Origin: Drechmeria coniospora | Taxonomy: Eukaryota; Ascomycota; Sordariomycetes; Hypocreales; Ophiocordycipitaceae | Assembly (NCBI RefSeq): GCF_001625195.1 | Contig: NC_054390.1 | Span: 7,661,222 to 7,725,221, forward strand | Length of the DNA: 64,000 nucleotides | Direction: 5' to 3' | Shown: piece after piece, positions 12,301 to 22,477 of the stretch | Numbering within the stretch: the first letter of the stretch is position 1 | Layout: every line of letters begins with the position of its first letter | Made by a program: the position numbers and the translations under genes | The notes under the pieces: model-generated | Database searches by the model: none | What the model saw: the letters and a program-made list of their open reading frames with translations, nothing else | Told to the model about the DNA's origin: nothing

Positions 12301-13179
12301 GTCCGATCTACCCATACTCCGTATTCCGTGCTAATACCTCCCACCTACCGAATAGGCAATTACCACACACACCCCCCATTTTACTTTACGAGCGCTCATG
12401 GTACTTACGTCTAACCATTGCGCTAGCTGCGAGCGAGTACCTCCGACTTTCCTCACCAGCAGTCCACGGTACAAAGTCCTGTCAACCCCCTTTGGCCACG
12501 CTCCCCCAATCCCCTCGGCCCTGCTGCGTTAGTCCCTGCCTACCGTGCCTGCCTCCTGTCCATTGGCAAGTTGAGCCATAGAGCGAAGGAGGTTAGTACG
12601 AAGCTGCTACATGTACTAACCAAGGTGACCTATCTGGGCACAAAGGTGCTGCTCATGTAGCTGCAATTTCTGCGTCGTCGACTGCCCGAACGGCGCTGCT
12701 CACCTTGCACCTCTGCTACCCTTGTCGGCCTCACCCCGGTCCAGTCATTAGGAAGCGGCATCGCCTCCCCCTTTGCGAAATCGCTGGCGCCACGACGACC
12801 ATCTCGTGCACCTGCACTTCACCTTCACCCGACCCAGTCCTCTGGATCGTCCGCAGCCGACCAGACAATTCGACTTGCACCTCTCGTGCCACCGTCGCCG
12901 CCGCCGCCATTGCTACGGGGGTCGGTCAAGGAAGGTCGTCCACTCAACCGCTGCCACCACACCACCGCCACACCAAGGTCCCAGACCCAGACCCAGTCCC
13001 CGACCCAGTCCCAGACCCAGGCCCGGTCCCAATCCCAGACACAGACACAGACGCAGACACAGTCACGGTCGCAGGTTGCAGTCGCCGTCGCCATCGCCGT
13101 CCCACCTCCCTCTGCACAATCGTCGACGCGGACGCGGACGCGGACGCATAGGACGTAGCGGCATCCCAAGTCGGCCGAG
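12301..13179 (+). promoter_or_regulatory. probable RhoGAP promoter and long 5' leader
   Basis: C-rich, pyrimidine-biased sequence upstream of the RhoGAP ATG, typical of fungal leaders. It contains short ORFs (12705-13151 and 12886-13158) that end just before the start codon and code only for low-complexity Gln/Thr/Ser/Pro runs, so they are at most upstream ORFs. Confidence 0.45.
12978..13148. repeat. hexamer-period simple repeats upstream of RhoGAP
   Basis: Degenerate ACCCAG/TCCCAG/ACACAG hexamers run from about 12978 to 13072. A short GCGGAC hexamer run (about 13128-13147) follows, ending some 30 bp before the RhoGAP start codon. Confidence 0.75.
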
Positions 13180-15375
13180 ATGGGACGCAAGCTTGGCAAA
13201 ACAGCGCCGGAGCCGCTGACGCTGGCGAGCCCGAACACCCTGGACCTGGTCACCAAAAGCGAGCCCACGTCTGCTGCAACTTCGTCACAAGGCGGGACGC
13301 CCATCGAATCCACCAGATCGCCCATCTCCCAACGCTCATCGCCCTTCACCAGCATATTTGCCACGAAGCAGCTGCAGGCCGGGAGCGAGCTGGACCGTCC
13401 GCAGCAGCACCAGTACCCATCCGCCCGCGACGACCAATCCCCCGTTTCCGCCACGGCGGAATCGTCGTCTCAGGTCTCGACACCCCGGCAGTCTACATGG
13501 CACTCTGCGACCGACAGCACGAGTAAGAAGTCTGGCAAGGGGGGCTTTTTCCACTTCAACAAATCCTCCAAGGGTTCCAACCAGCTCCTCGTTGCCCCCC
13601 CGCAGCAGCTTCAGACGGGAGAGCAGGCGTCGTCTACGGGCGCCGACCCTGCAGGAACGCCGAGGAACGGAGGTGAGTGTCGAGTCCCAATCCCCATTCG
13701 TCGCGAAACCATGCGGCATCCATTCTCCGTCTCCCCTCCGCGCCGGAGCATGCATCACACCCCACCGCGGCTGACCCGGGAAACGTTTGAAGCAGTCTCC
13801 CCCTACGCGCATGACTCGGTTCATAAACCCGCGACGCCGATCCAGTCTCACTCGGAGCTATCGCTGTCGTCGGCCGGTGATCAAGAAGGCGGTCCCATGC
13901 CATCTCCGGGCAAGAGAAGCAAACCAAAATCGTTTGGCCTGCTCGGTCGCTCCAGGTCCGCGAGGGATAACAAGGAACCCGACAACCCGCCTACGATACC
14001 CGAGTCGCTTGTTGCCACGTCGGGCAAGCTGGATTCCACCGATAGCCCGGCGCCTCTCCGAACAGCCCCCGTCACGCAGGATCGAGGCACTCGGGATATG
14101 ATGAACGCGGGCGCGAGGAACCGATCGGAAGACCAGGGCCCTGGCCGGGACGCAGGCCCGAGCAGAGAGCACCATCGAGGGCCGCCCCATTCGACCTTGA
14201 GGGAGGCCGGCGGCGGGTCCACATTCTTCAGCGGCCTGAGGAGCTCGTCGACCAGAGCGGCCGACATGATCAGCAAGGGTCTGTTCGGCAAAGGCTCCCG
14301 AGGCGGTCACGCCGCCGACAGGGAGCCGGCCGTTGACGACGAGCAGTACGTCCTCAAGGTCATCAACCTGCCTCTGGTGGAGCAGACCCGATTGACGCGC
14401 ATATCGAAACGGCTCGAGGACTCGAGAGACAAGACTGAATTCTGGATGCCTGCATTTCCGTGGAGGGCAATCGACTACTTGAACTACAAGGGCTGCGACA
14501 TGGAAGGTCTCTATCGCGTTCCTGGAAGCGGTCCTCAGATTAAGAAGTGGCAGCGAAAATTCGACGAGCGTACGTTGGTCCCCCTCCTCGCGAGCCGCGG
14601 CAGGACGGCGTGGAGCGATGCTAACCCATCCATCAACCATGTAGTCTACGATGTGAATCTCTTCGAGGAGGTTGAACTGTACGACATCAACATCATCGGC
14701 TCCATGCTCAAGGCTTGGCTGCGAGAGCTGCCCGATGAACTCTTCCCTAAGGAGGCACAGAATCGAATCGCGAGGGAATGCGAAGGCGCCACCGAAGTTC
14801 CGCAGATGCTCGTCGACGAGCTCTCCAATTTATCTCCCTTCAACTACTACCTCCTCTTCGCCATCACATGCCATCTCAGCCTCCTCCTCGCCCATTCCGA
14901 CAAGAACAAGATGGATTTTCGAAATCTCTGCATCTGCTTTCAGCCGTGCATGAAGATTGACGCCTTCTCCTTCAAGTTCCTCGTGTGCGACTGGAGGAAT
15001 TGCTGGAAGGGATGCAAGAACGAAGCCAAGTTCATAGAGGAGGAGTATCTCCTTTTCCACCAGCCTCCACCGCGCGGACTGTCCGAACCTCAACGCCTGG
15101 CTCAGGCCGAGAATCTCGATGGTCGCCGAGCCGTCTCCCCGGACGGTGCCGGTGCCGTCCGAACAAACGGAGCCGGCGACCGGGCCGGCCAGGTCAAGGG
15201 CGAAGGCCGCGACTTTTCCCAGTCGAACACCAGCATCCGCTCCCAGCCATCGTCCATATCAACCAACATCAGCACCCAAAACGACCGCACTGCCGGAAAG
15301 AACGGCCGAGACCAGAACACGCAAGACCTTCGTCAACTTTCGCCCATCAAGCCGTTGTCGCCCATCGGCTTCTAA
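13180..15375 (+). CDS. RhoGAP-domain protein (Rho GTPase-activating protein)
   Basis: Stimulates GTP hydrolysis on Rho-family GTPases, so probably acts in polarity or cell-wall signalling. The N-terminal 420 residues are Ser/Pro-rich and disordered. The RhoGAP fold follows: arginine-finger loop GLYRVPGSG near residue 445, then LKAWLRELPDELFPKE, then FNYYLLFAITCHLSLL. After it comes a fungal CDWRNCWKGC segment. An intron at 14570-14644 (GTACGT donor, GCTAAC branch, TAG acceptor, 75 nt) is stop-free and divisible by three; removing it gives KFDELYDVNLF, the expected family sequence, and about 706 aa. A second candidate, 13673-13792 (GTGAGT donor, GCTGAC branch, 120 nt, also phase-preserving), would shorten the protein to about 666 aa. 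Which Rho protein is the target cannot be read from the sequence. Confidence 0.85.
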   Translation: MGRKLGKTAPEPLTLASPNTLDLVTKSEPTSAATSSQGGTPIESTRSPISQRSSPFTSIFATKQLQAGSELDRPQQHQYPSARDDQSPVSATAESSSQVSTPRQSTWHSATDSTSKKSGKGGFFHFNKSSKGSNQLLVAPPQQLQTGEQASSTGADPAGTPRNGGECRVPIPIRRETMRHPFSVSPPRRSMHHTPPRLTRETFEAVSPYAHDSVHKPATPIQSHSELSLSSAGDQEGGPMPSPGKRSKPKSFGLLGRSRSARDNKEPDNPPTIPESLVATSGKLDSTDSPAPLRTAPVTQDRGTRDMMNAGARNRSEDQGPGRDAGPSREHHRGPPHSTLREAGGGSTFFSGLRSSSTRAADMISKGLFGKGSRGGHAADREPAVDDEQYVLKVINLPLVEQTRLTRISKRLEDSRDKTEFWMPAFPWRAIDYLNYKGCDMEGLYRVPGSGPQIKKWQRKFDERTLVPLLASRGRTAWSDANPSINHVVYDVNLFEEVELYDINIIGSMLKAWLRELPDELFPKEAQNRIARECEGATEVPQMLVDELSNLSPFNYYLLFAITCHLSLLLAHSDKNKMDFRNLCICFQPCMKIDAFSFKFLVCDWRNCWKGCKNEAKFIEEEYLLFHQPPPRGLSEPQRLAQAENLDGRRAVSPDGAGAVRTNGAGDRAGQVKGEGRDFSQSNTSIRSQPSSISTNISTQNDRTAGKNGRDQNTQDLRQLSPIKPLSPIGF

Positions 15376-16228
15376 TGCCTCTTCCAGACCAGAGACCTCG
15401 TCATGATTTTCAAGCTCATCGCAGCAATGATACCCATTCAGTGCTTACCCATTCAATGCTTCTAAGCGAGCCTTTGGCATTCACCCGCCGACGACGTTCA
15501 CGCCGTTCAGCACCCTTGTCGTTCTCTTACATTCTCCGGGCGAGGAGTCACTCTCGCGTTCAGTCGTCTCTGCTTTGTGAGTGGCCGTACCGGTGGAGGC
15601 ACCCCATGTTTCTCTTTGATTGCTCGCTTTACAACCCGCCCTCCACCTGCAGTTGGTGCACCTTCGGTCTTCTCGGACCGTCCTGGCGTCCTGGCTTGTC
15701 GTCGAGCATTGGAGGCCCGTCATGATGGGGGCGTCCGTGGAGGTGCGACTTTTCCCTCTCGCTTCAATTTTCAAACCGGCCGAATGAACAGCGCCAGCAA
15801 CGTCGAGCCACTTGTCGGAAGCCAGGCTTTGGCATGACGGGTGTGACGTGGCTGGTCGTCTTGGCTTTCCTCGGCCAGTTCGTCGTGCGCTGTTTTTCTT
15901 CTTCAAATTATGTGTTAATTATCTACGGGGCTGAGAAGGGAAGGATGTTGTTGTGTACGATTACGATGGATGTGAACTGTGTTGGAGACGTAATTTTGGC
16001 TTGCGCGGCGTTGGAGAGCAGTTGAGCATGGCAGGCATATACTTAGGCACGGAGTCACGTCAGCAATGGAACAAATGATTGTTGTTTAAATGGCAGGCAA
16101 GCGACGAAGCAAGCAAGCAACCATATCCGGGCAAGCCAGTGACTTTTTGATGATACCAAACCCCCAACTCCAATTCCCGAACGCCATGAAGGTGATGCTG
16201 GACTGTTCCGCTGAACCGGGGCTCGTTC
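15376..16228. other. convergent gap between RhoGAP and RRS1
   Basis: About 850 bp between two 3' ends. The open frames on both strands lack support. GTAC words are almost absent. Presumably it holds the two 3' UTRs and poly(A) regions. Confidence 0.6.
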
Positions 16229-16822
16229 TCATTTCTTCCCCATCTTGGCCGCCGCGTCCCGCTCGTTCTTCCTCATCTTCCTCTCGTTGCGCTTCATGTT
16301 TTCTTTCCTCTGCCTCCGTCCATCACCACGATAGGAGGTGCCTTCTTTCCGCTGCGCTTCCTTTTCCGTGTCGACCGCGACGAGCCAGTCATCGTCGCCC
16401 TTCTTGTTCAAGGCCTTGTAGCCCCACTTCCTCTTCCACTCGCCGCTGTCCTCGTCGAAGGCGAGGTTCTTGCGCTGCTCCCTCGTCTTGGGCTTGATGC
16501 CCTTCTTGGCGGCAAAGCGCTCCCATTTCGTCGGCGGCTTGGCCTCCGGCACCGGTTTCTCGCGCGGCAGCCGGGTCGTCGGTGCAGGCAGGGTCAGGAG
16601 GACACCATCCGTCGTCGAACTGAGAGGGCAGGTGGTGAGGAGCTGGTTGATGAGGGATTGGGCGCCATCGCGGGCGATCTCGGCGAGAGACTGCTCGATG
16701 GCGGAGCGATCCAAGGTGATGGCGTTGGGGTCCTCGGCCAAGAGATGCCCAAGATCGAACGTGTAGGGCGTTGGCTTTTCTACCGCCACGGGCAGCTTCG
16801 GTTTCGAGCTGGGAATTGACAT
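16229..16822 (-). CDS. RRS1: RRS1, ribosome biogenesis regulatory protein
   Basis: Nucleolar factor that, with Rpf2, brings 5S RNP (Rpl5, Rpl11, 5S rRNA) into the 60S precursor. It is a single exon of 197 aa, matching yeast Rrs1 (about 203). Recognisable features are the YTFDLGHLLAEDPN opening, the central LPREKPVPEAKPPTKWERFA followed by KKGIKPKTREQRKNLAFDE (the family core), WKRKWGYKAL, and a very basic C-terminal helix ending KNERDAAAKMGKK. The start codon at 16822 gives the conserved N terminus. It is divergent from RSM23, with 476 bp between the two ATGs. Confidence 0.94.
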   Translation of the reverse strand: MSIPSSKPKLPVAVEKPTPYTFDLGHLLAEDPNAITLDRSAIEQSLAEIARDGAQSLINQLLTTCPLSSTTDGVLLTLPAPTTRLPREKPVPEAKPPTKWERFAAKKGIKPKTREQRKNLAFDEDSGEWKRKWGYKALNKKGDDDWLVAVDTEKEAQRKEGTSYRGDGRRQRKENMKRNERKMRKNERDAAAKMGKK

Positions 16823-17298
16823 GGCTGCGATTGTGACCGATCCTCCTTGCGACTATCGGCAGGGGATATTTTTTGGGGAGAAAAGGCTGGAGCGTAGGAC
16901 AGCGCAAGCGACGATTCAACGGTTCATGGGTGCCTCTGCCGGGAACTTTTTCCATCTGGACCAGTAAATTGTTCAAGTACAAGCACGATTCGTCGGATCC
17001 GCGGCGCATAATTATCCGGCCGTTGCGCCTATCGGTGGTGGGTGGTGCTTGGTGGGTTCACTGGACGCACGGCTTGGCGCTGCTCGGCTGCAGGCACAGC
17101 CACAAGCTTGCTAGGTCGCGCTAACTGCTGGTGCTGGAGATTTTTGTCCTCGAACGAATCACCCAGTCGATTCCGGTGATCGATGCCATTAGCTTCATGA
17201 GACACACTGGATCGACGAGCGACACCACGGGCCCAATTGTTTCCAGCTCTGCGGTTTAACCCTTCACTGCTCTCATATCAGGCACGGGACGAATCATC
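16823..17298. promoter_or_regulatory. shared divergent promoter RRS1 / RSM23
   Basis: A 476-bp interval between two start codons pointing away from each other. One gene makes a cytosolic ribosome assembly factor and the other a mitochondrial ribosomal protein, so co-regulation is plausible. I did not identify a specific element. It has few GTAC words, only one AAGTACAAG near 16976. Confidence 0.5.
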
Positions 17299-18740
17299 AT
17301 GGCGTCCGCAAACGCCCTGCGGAACCTAATGCGGCCATCGGTGACGGTGATGACGGCTCGAATTCATCCCGCCATGTTCGCCGTCGCCTCCTTTTCGACC
17401 AGCCCTGCCCTCGCCGCCGCCCCTCCACCGACGATCAAGAGCAGACGAGATCTTCCGAAGAAGACAAAGAAGACGTACAAGAAGAAGTCCAACGTCGTAC
17501 CTGTCAAGAAGCCGAGCCCGGGCGAGCGAAAGGCGTTCCGGCAGCGAATACAGCTCAGCAACAACAGCGCACTGCCCGTCCAAGGCCTCGGGGAACTGGC
17601 ACCGGAGACGATGGCGAGTGCGGAGAACAAGGGCAAGCTTTTCACGATCCCCGACCAGGTGGTGGACCTGCTGCGGACGCTCGAAGCCTTCAAGCCAACT
17701 CAGTCGTGGAACCTATTCAGGCGGCCGCATTTCTTGGTCCGCGAGGAGACGGCCCAGTTGATCGGCAGGCTGGAGAGCGCAAGGAAAGGAAAGGAGTCAC
17801 TCACATGCGTCCTGACGGGTAGTCGGCTGTCAGGGAAGAGCTTGACCCTGCTGCAAGCCATGGCACATGCTCTGTTGAACGGATGGGTGGTCATCCACGT
17901 TCCCGAAGGTTGGAAACCTCGTGCCACTGCATCCGTGCGTGTAGCGCTGACAATGTCGCAGGTCAGGACCTCACCAACGGAAACACCGAGTACGCGGCTG
18001 TCACGGACACCAACCCAACCCAGTATGCCCAACCGGTGTACTGCCTCAAGCTTCTTCAGAATATCTACAAGGCGAATAAGGCGGTCCTCGAAAAGCTGGA
18101 GATGCAAAAGGACTGGTCCAAGCTCACAAACTTGAAGAGCGGTGCCACGCTGGCCGATTTGGCCCTCAGCGCCAAGGAGAGTGAATATGCGTGGCCCACG
18201 CTCCATGCTCTCTGGACGGAGCTGACCCTGCCCGGCCGTCCTCCTGTTCTGTTCGGCCTCGACGGCTTGTCGCACATCAACATGATCAGCGAATACAGGG
18301 ATCCGGCCTTCAATGAGATCCACGCCCATGATCTCACCCTCATCCGCACCTTCGTCGACGCTCTGTCAGGCGCGACGAAGCTTCCCAACGGTGGCGCCAT
18401 CATCGCCGCGACCTCTGGCAACAACGCCCACCACCATCCCTCTCAGGAGCTCGTCTTGTCCCAGCTCGAGGCTGGCCAGGCCGGTCGTGATATCCCGAAG
18501 CCGAATGCGTACGAGCGAAAGTACGACGATCGAGTGTACGACGCCCTCAAGAACAGCTACGTTCTTCGACTGGAGGGCCTCTCCAAGGATGAGAGCAGAG
18601 CCTTGATGGAGTACTGGGGTGCCAGTGGGCTAGTCAGAGATGTGCTCAACACGCGGACCGTGTCCGAGAAGTGGGCTCTCGCTGGTCATGGTATTGTCGG
18701 TGAGCTGGAGCGTGTTTCTCTCATGACGATGCGCATGTAA
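17299..18740 (+). CDS. RSM23: mitochondrial ribosomal protein mS29 (DAP3/Rsm23)
   Basis: GTP-binding protein of the mitochondrial small ribosomal subunit. Exons 17299-17908 and 17962-18740 join across a 53-nt intron (GTTGGA donor, GCTGAC branch, CAG acceptor), giving 462 aa. The N terminus is a basic, Ser/Ala-rich presequence (RIHPAMFAVASFSTSPALAA) followed by the Lys-rich KKTKKTYKKKS stretch. The P-loop is GSRLSGKS, near residue 175. Family-typical segments follow: GWVVIHVPEG, then LFGLDGLSHINMISEYRDP, then the C-terminal YWGASGLVR. The length fits fungal Rsm23. Splicing is needed: the unspliced frame runs into intron sequence after HVPEG. Confidence 0.92.
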
Positions 18741-19067
18741 ATCAGTGTATGCTTTGTACAAATTGCCAGATACCATACGTTCATGGTGAACAGTGTGTCT
18801 AGTTTCCTGCCCGTCTACACTCTCGCGCTCTCGTAATTCACACAAGTTCAGTTGAGCAGGCCGATGTCTGCGGTGCGATGCATGGACGAGAGCGGCCTTT
18901 GAGCCGTCAACTGAACGGTGAAGCAGTTCAATTCATTCAATGAACGATCAAAACAGAAGCGCACCTCCCTTGCCAACCACGATTCCCATGGTGCTGCCCA
19001 GAACGCCGGACCAAATCGAAAAGCCACCTGTTGGCATCTTATGCGTCGTTGGAACAAACGAACTTCG
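18741..19067. other. convergent gap RSM23 / MCM7
   Basis: A 327-bp gap between two 3' ends. The minus-strand frame reaching 18848 is only read-through of the last MCM7 intron, not coding. Nothing else is seen. Confidence 0.6.
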
Positions 19068-21806
19068 TTACACATCCATGTCGCTCCCTCCGTCGTCGTT
19101 ACCGGCCGTGACAAACACAAGTCTCGAGCCGTTGCCTGCAGTTTGCCAGACCTGCGAGGAAGGGTGAGCGCACGATCACAGACGGCGGAATGGGGTAGAT
19201 GGAAGGGGGACGGTGAACAGGAGGGGAGGGGAGGCATTTGGCTTACGTCGAGGGTAGTGTACTCGTCGAGGGCGAGCAACCATTGGTCCTCGGTGAACCC
19301 CTTGGCGATGACGCGCTCCTTGACCTTTCGCATGTTCAGCTCCACGCCAAGGTCATCATCCTCGGCACCGTCTGCGCGGCAGGCACCCGAATCGGCCAGT
19401 GCCTTGACCATGTTGTAAATCTTGCTGCTGGCGTTGAGGTTGCGGTGGCTTCCGCCCGTGTCAGTGTTGAGGCTCTCCTTGCTCGCCTCGATCAGGCGCA
19501 ACGCCTCGTCCACGTCGTCTTGCGAGACCTGGTTGCTGAAACGGAGACGGGCGAGTGCTTGGGCGAGACGGACGACGCCGAGGAGGGTACGAGGTGTGGT
19601 GTGAGTGAACTGCCTGCCGGTCTTCTCCGCTCGCTTCTGTTGGTCTCGCAGGCGCACGTACGTCTTGATCATGTAGTCGGAGACGGATGTGGGCACGACG
19701 GGCCGGTACGTCCGGGCCTGGGCGACGTACGAACGTACTTCGTGCGGCGTGAAGACGACGTTGTCGGTGCCGATGTCGGGGTGGCGGTTATGCATGTGGA
19801 CATAGGCAACATGCTTGGCGAGCTGCTCGTCGCTCTCGCGCGAGGGGGTGTCGAGCAGAAGGAAGAGGACGTCGAAACGAGAGAGAAGGGCGGCCGGAAG
19901 GTTGATGTTTTCCACGGGGGAGATGCGGGGGTTGTATCGTCCGTAGATGGGGTTGGCGGCGGCAAGGATCGAGGTGCGCGCGTTGAGCGTTGTGGAGATG
20001 CCGGCTTTGGAGATGGAAATGGTCTGCTGCTCCATCACTTCGTGAATGGCGGTCCTGTCGTTGTCGTCCATCTTGTCGAATTCATCGATGCAGCAGATGC
20101 CATTGTCGGCGAGGACGAGGGCACCGCCCTCCAAAACCATCTCGTCGGTCACGGGGTCGCGCATGACGGCTGCCGTCAGACCGACGCCGCTGCTTCCGCG
20201 GCCCGAGGTGTAGACGCCGCGAGGGGCAACCTTGGAGATGTACTTGAGCAGCTGAGACTTGGCAACACCAGGGTCACCCATGAGGCAAATGTTGATGTCG
20301 CCACGGATCTTCATGCCGTCGCCCATCTCCTTCGTGACACCGCCGATGAGCAGGAGCAGCAGGGCCTTCTTGACGTCGAGGTGGCCGAAGATTTCGGGCG
20401 CGATCGACTTGGCCAAGAGCTCGTAGACCTGCCCGGTCTGTCGGTACTGATCGATGCGTCGAACGAGGCGCGGGTCCACCATCATCTCGCTGTACGCCTT
20501 CTTGTGTTGACGGATATGGTGGGCCTCGAGGTAGGTATCAGTCAGGAGACCTGCCTTGATGGCCTTGAATCCCGTGTAGGGTGTAGGCAAAAAGATGCCG
20601 GATATGTCGACGACGTCTCCTGGATTGATCTTGCGAACGAGGGTCCCGTGGCAGAGGACGGTGAGGGAGCGGGGAATTTGTCCTATGGGGACCTGCTCGG
20701 CCAACTCTTGGACCTTGACCTCCTGGAAAGGTAGAAACTTGGAAGCTCGAGTGGAAGGGTTCAGCTGTCCTTTGGACTGGTTCTTCTTGCAATCCTCCGA
20801 CGGACACATCGTCAGGGGGCCGTACTGCCTTTCGGTGACGGGCTGGAAGATCTCGCAACCGCATCGGTCGCACGAGTAGGCGCTGACTTGGACGATGGGC
20901 TTGACGTCGGACACACGCGTGGCGATGGCGCGAATGGTGATGAGGTTGCCAAGGTGGTCTCCGCGGACCTGCCGGACAGCGAGCGCTTTGGTCGGCTCGT
21001 TTGCGGTGCCCGATCGAGGCTTGAAGACGAGGGTATAGCGACGGATGAGCTCTGCGGGGAATTTGTCTTCTTCCACCGTCGGGTCCCGTTCTGCCGCCTC
21101 TTGCATCTCGCGGTTTCGGGCTTGGCGGCGCGCCATCAAGACATCGAGAACATCGTCCTTGAAGCTAGAGGACGATCAGCACAGGCACGGGGCAAATCAG
21201 CAGACTGCAATCGACCGTCGCGGCCGCGGGCACCTATTGCTTACCTAACATCCGTACTCGCTTGCGGCATGACTTTATCCACCGCTCTGGACATGATCTC
21301 AACGTAGTGCTTGGTGTTCATCTCGATGGAATCGACAAGCCGGTGATTCTCCTCCATCTGGTTTTCCCACTGCATCGACGTCAGCTAGTACGGACGGGCG
21401 GGGCCGGTGGAAGAAGATCACACCATCTGCAAGTCGTCCAGGTCAATCGTTATCTCGTCGATGACGCGGTCTGCGAGCTGCTGTATCGTGTCCTTGTACT
21501 TGTGGTGGGGCGACCGTCGACGCTCCTTTTCCTGCTGCCGTCGACGACTCGTCTCCTCGCTCTCGTCATTCGAGCCATATCCATCACTGAGATCGTCTTC
21601 ATCGATGGTGATGTCGCCGATGGCAGTGGCGATTGTGTGCTCGGGAGAGGTCTTGAATCCGGTGAGAAACTCTTCAAACGCCCCTGCTCTTTGGTTAGGA
21701 TGTGTCTTGTCGTCACGAATCGAAGCGGACCGGACACGAGACGAGAGCAAAACCGACCTTGCTGGGTTTCATAGTTCACCGGAGCCTTGAACTCGAGGAG
21801 CGCCAT
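19068..21806 (-). CDS. MCM7: MCM7 (CDC47), replicative helicase subunit
   Basis: Subunit of the hexameric MCM2-7 helicase that licenses origins and unwinds DNA at forks. Exons 21806-21758, 21683-21424, 21369-21245, 21164-19247 and 19151-19068 join in phase (introns of 74, 54, 80 and 95 nt) to 811 aa, the usual size. The zinc finger starts CDRCGCEIF and continues with MCPSEDC. Walker A GDPGVAKS lies near residue 440, Walker [21 protein letters not shown], arginine finger LLSRFDVLF. The segment [20 protein letters not shown] separates MCM7 from its paralogues. The N terminus [15 protein letters not shown] is the fungal MCM7 start, and the last exon begins VWQ as expected. It shares a 613-bp divergent upstream region with PEX1. 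Confidence 0.95.
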
Positions 21807-22419
21807 TGTGAGTGAAGACGGGTAGATTCGAATGGTGGGAGGCACCTGGGAGTGGGTGAGGCAGGATAGAAGCTGCCGGCCGCTGTCGTGGCGAGATGCT
21901 CCGTAAACTCGAATGAAGCAAGCGGACGAACAATTTCGCGGGCTGGGGCGCCGTGCAGGGATGTGCCGTAATTGGAAATCGTTGGTCGCATGCTCCCGAA
22001 TGGCTGAGGACGCGAAAAGTCGCGTCTCGCGCGTTTGACACCGCCACATTCAATTTAAGTCGCATGGTGCAAAGGCACTAGCCACTGAGGCTTGACTGCC
22101 TCAGTCGTCCCTGCCCGCTGGTTGCTCCACAAAACCGGGGTGGCGCCGGGACTTGGGAGCTCGGCTGCGAGCAGGGAAGGAATGATGGTGAACCCACTAA
22201 TTACCTGTACATGTACGGGGTACAGCACTGGAAGGACTATACTTACAGTACATGTACAGGTAAGTACAGTACAGTACAGTACCAGCCAGCACGTGTGATT
22301 TGCCTCGGCTTGTGCCGGATCCTTTTGACGTCGATGCTGGCTCTTCACTCCTCAGCCGCAGCATCTTGCTTCCAAGACAGAGCTTTGCTTCGGCGCACCA
22401 TGGTCATCGGTATATCGCC
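21807..22419. promoter_or_regulatory. divergent promoter MCM7 / PEX1, with GTAC cluster
   Basis: A 613-bp region between two ATGs. A compact cluster of GTACATGTAC/AGTACAGTAC words sits at 22205-22285, midway. I recognise no MCB-type cell-cycle element with confidence. A short upstream ORF overlaps the PEX1 start (22400-22477). Confidence 0.45.
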
Positions 22420-22477
22420 ATGGCTCCCCGAAAGAATGTGCAGTCGTCCTCGGCCGAGCTCTCGCTCGTACATCTGA
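22400..22477 (+). promoter_or_regulatory. upstream ORF overlapping the PEX1 start
   Basis: An ATG in strong context (GCACCATGG) lies 20 bases before the PEX1 ATG, in another frame. It runs 25 codons to a TGA at 22475-22477, past the PEX1 start. If transcription begins upstream of 22400, this would compete for scanning ribosomes. Confidence 0.4.

Noticed and set aside
12705..13219. Frames of about 148 codons upstream of RhoGAP
   Set aside because: They encode only hexamer-repeat low complexity and overlap the leader; at most an upstream ORF.
19238..20734. Plus-strand open frame of 498 codons
   Set aside because: It is antisense to the MCM7 ATPase region. MCM7 has all motifs and phase-correct introns, so the long frame is a by-product of GC-rich codons.
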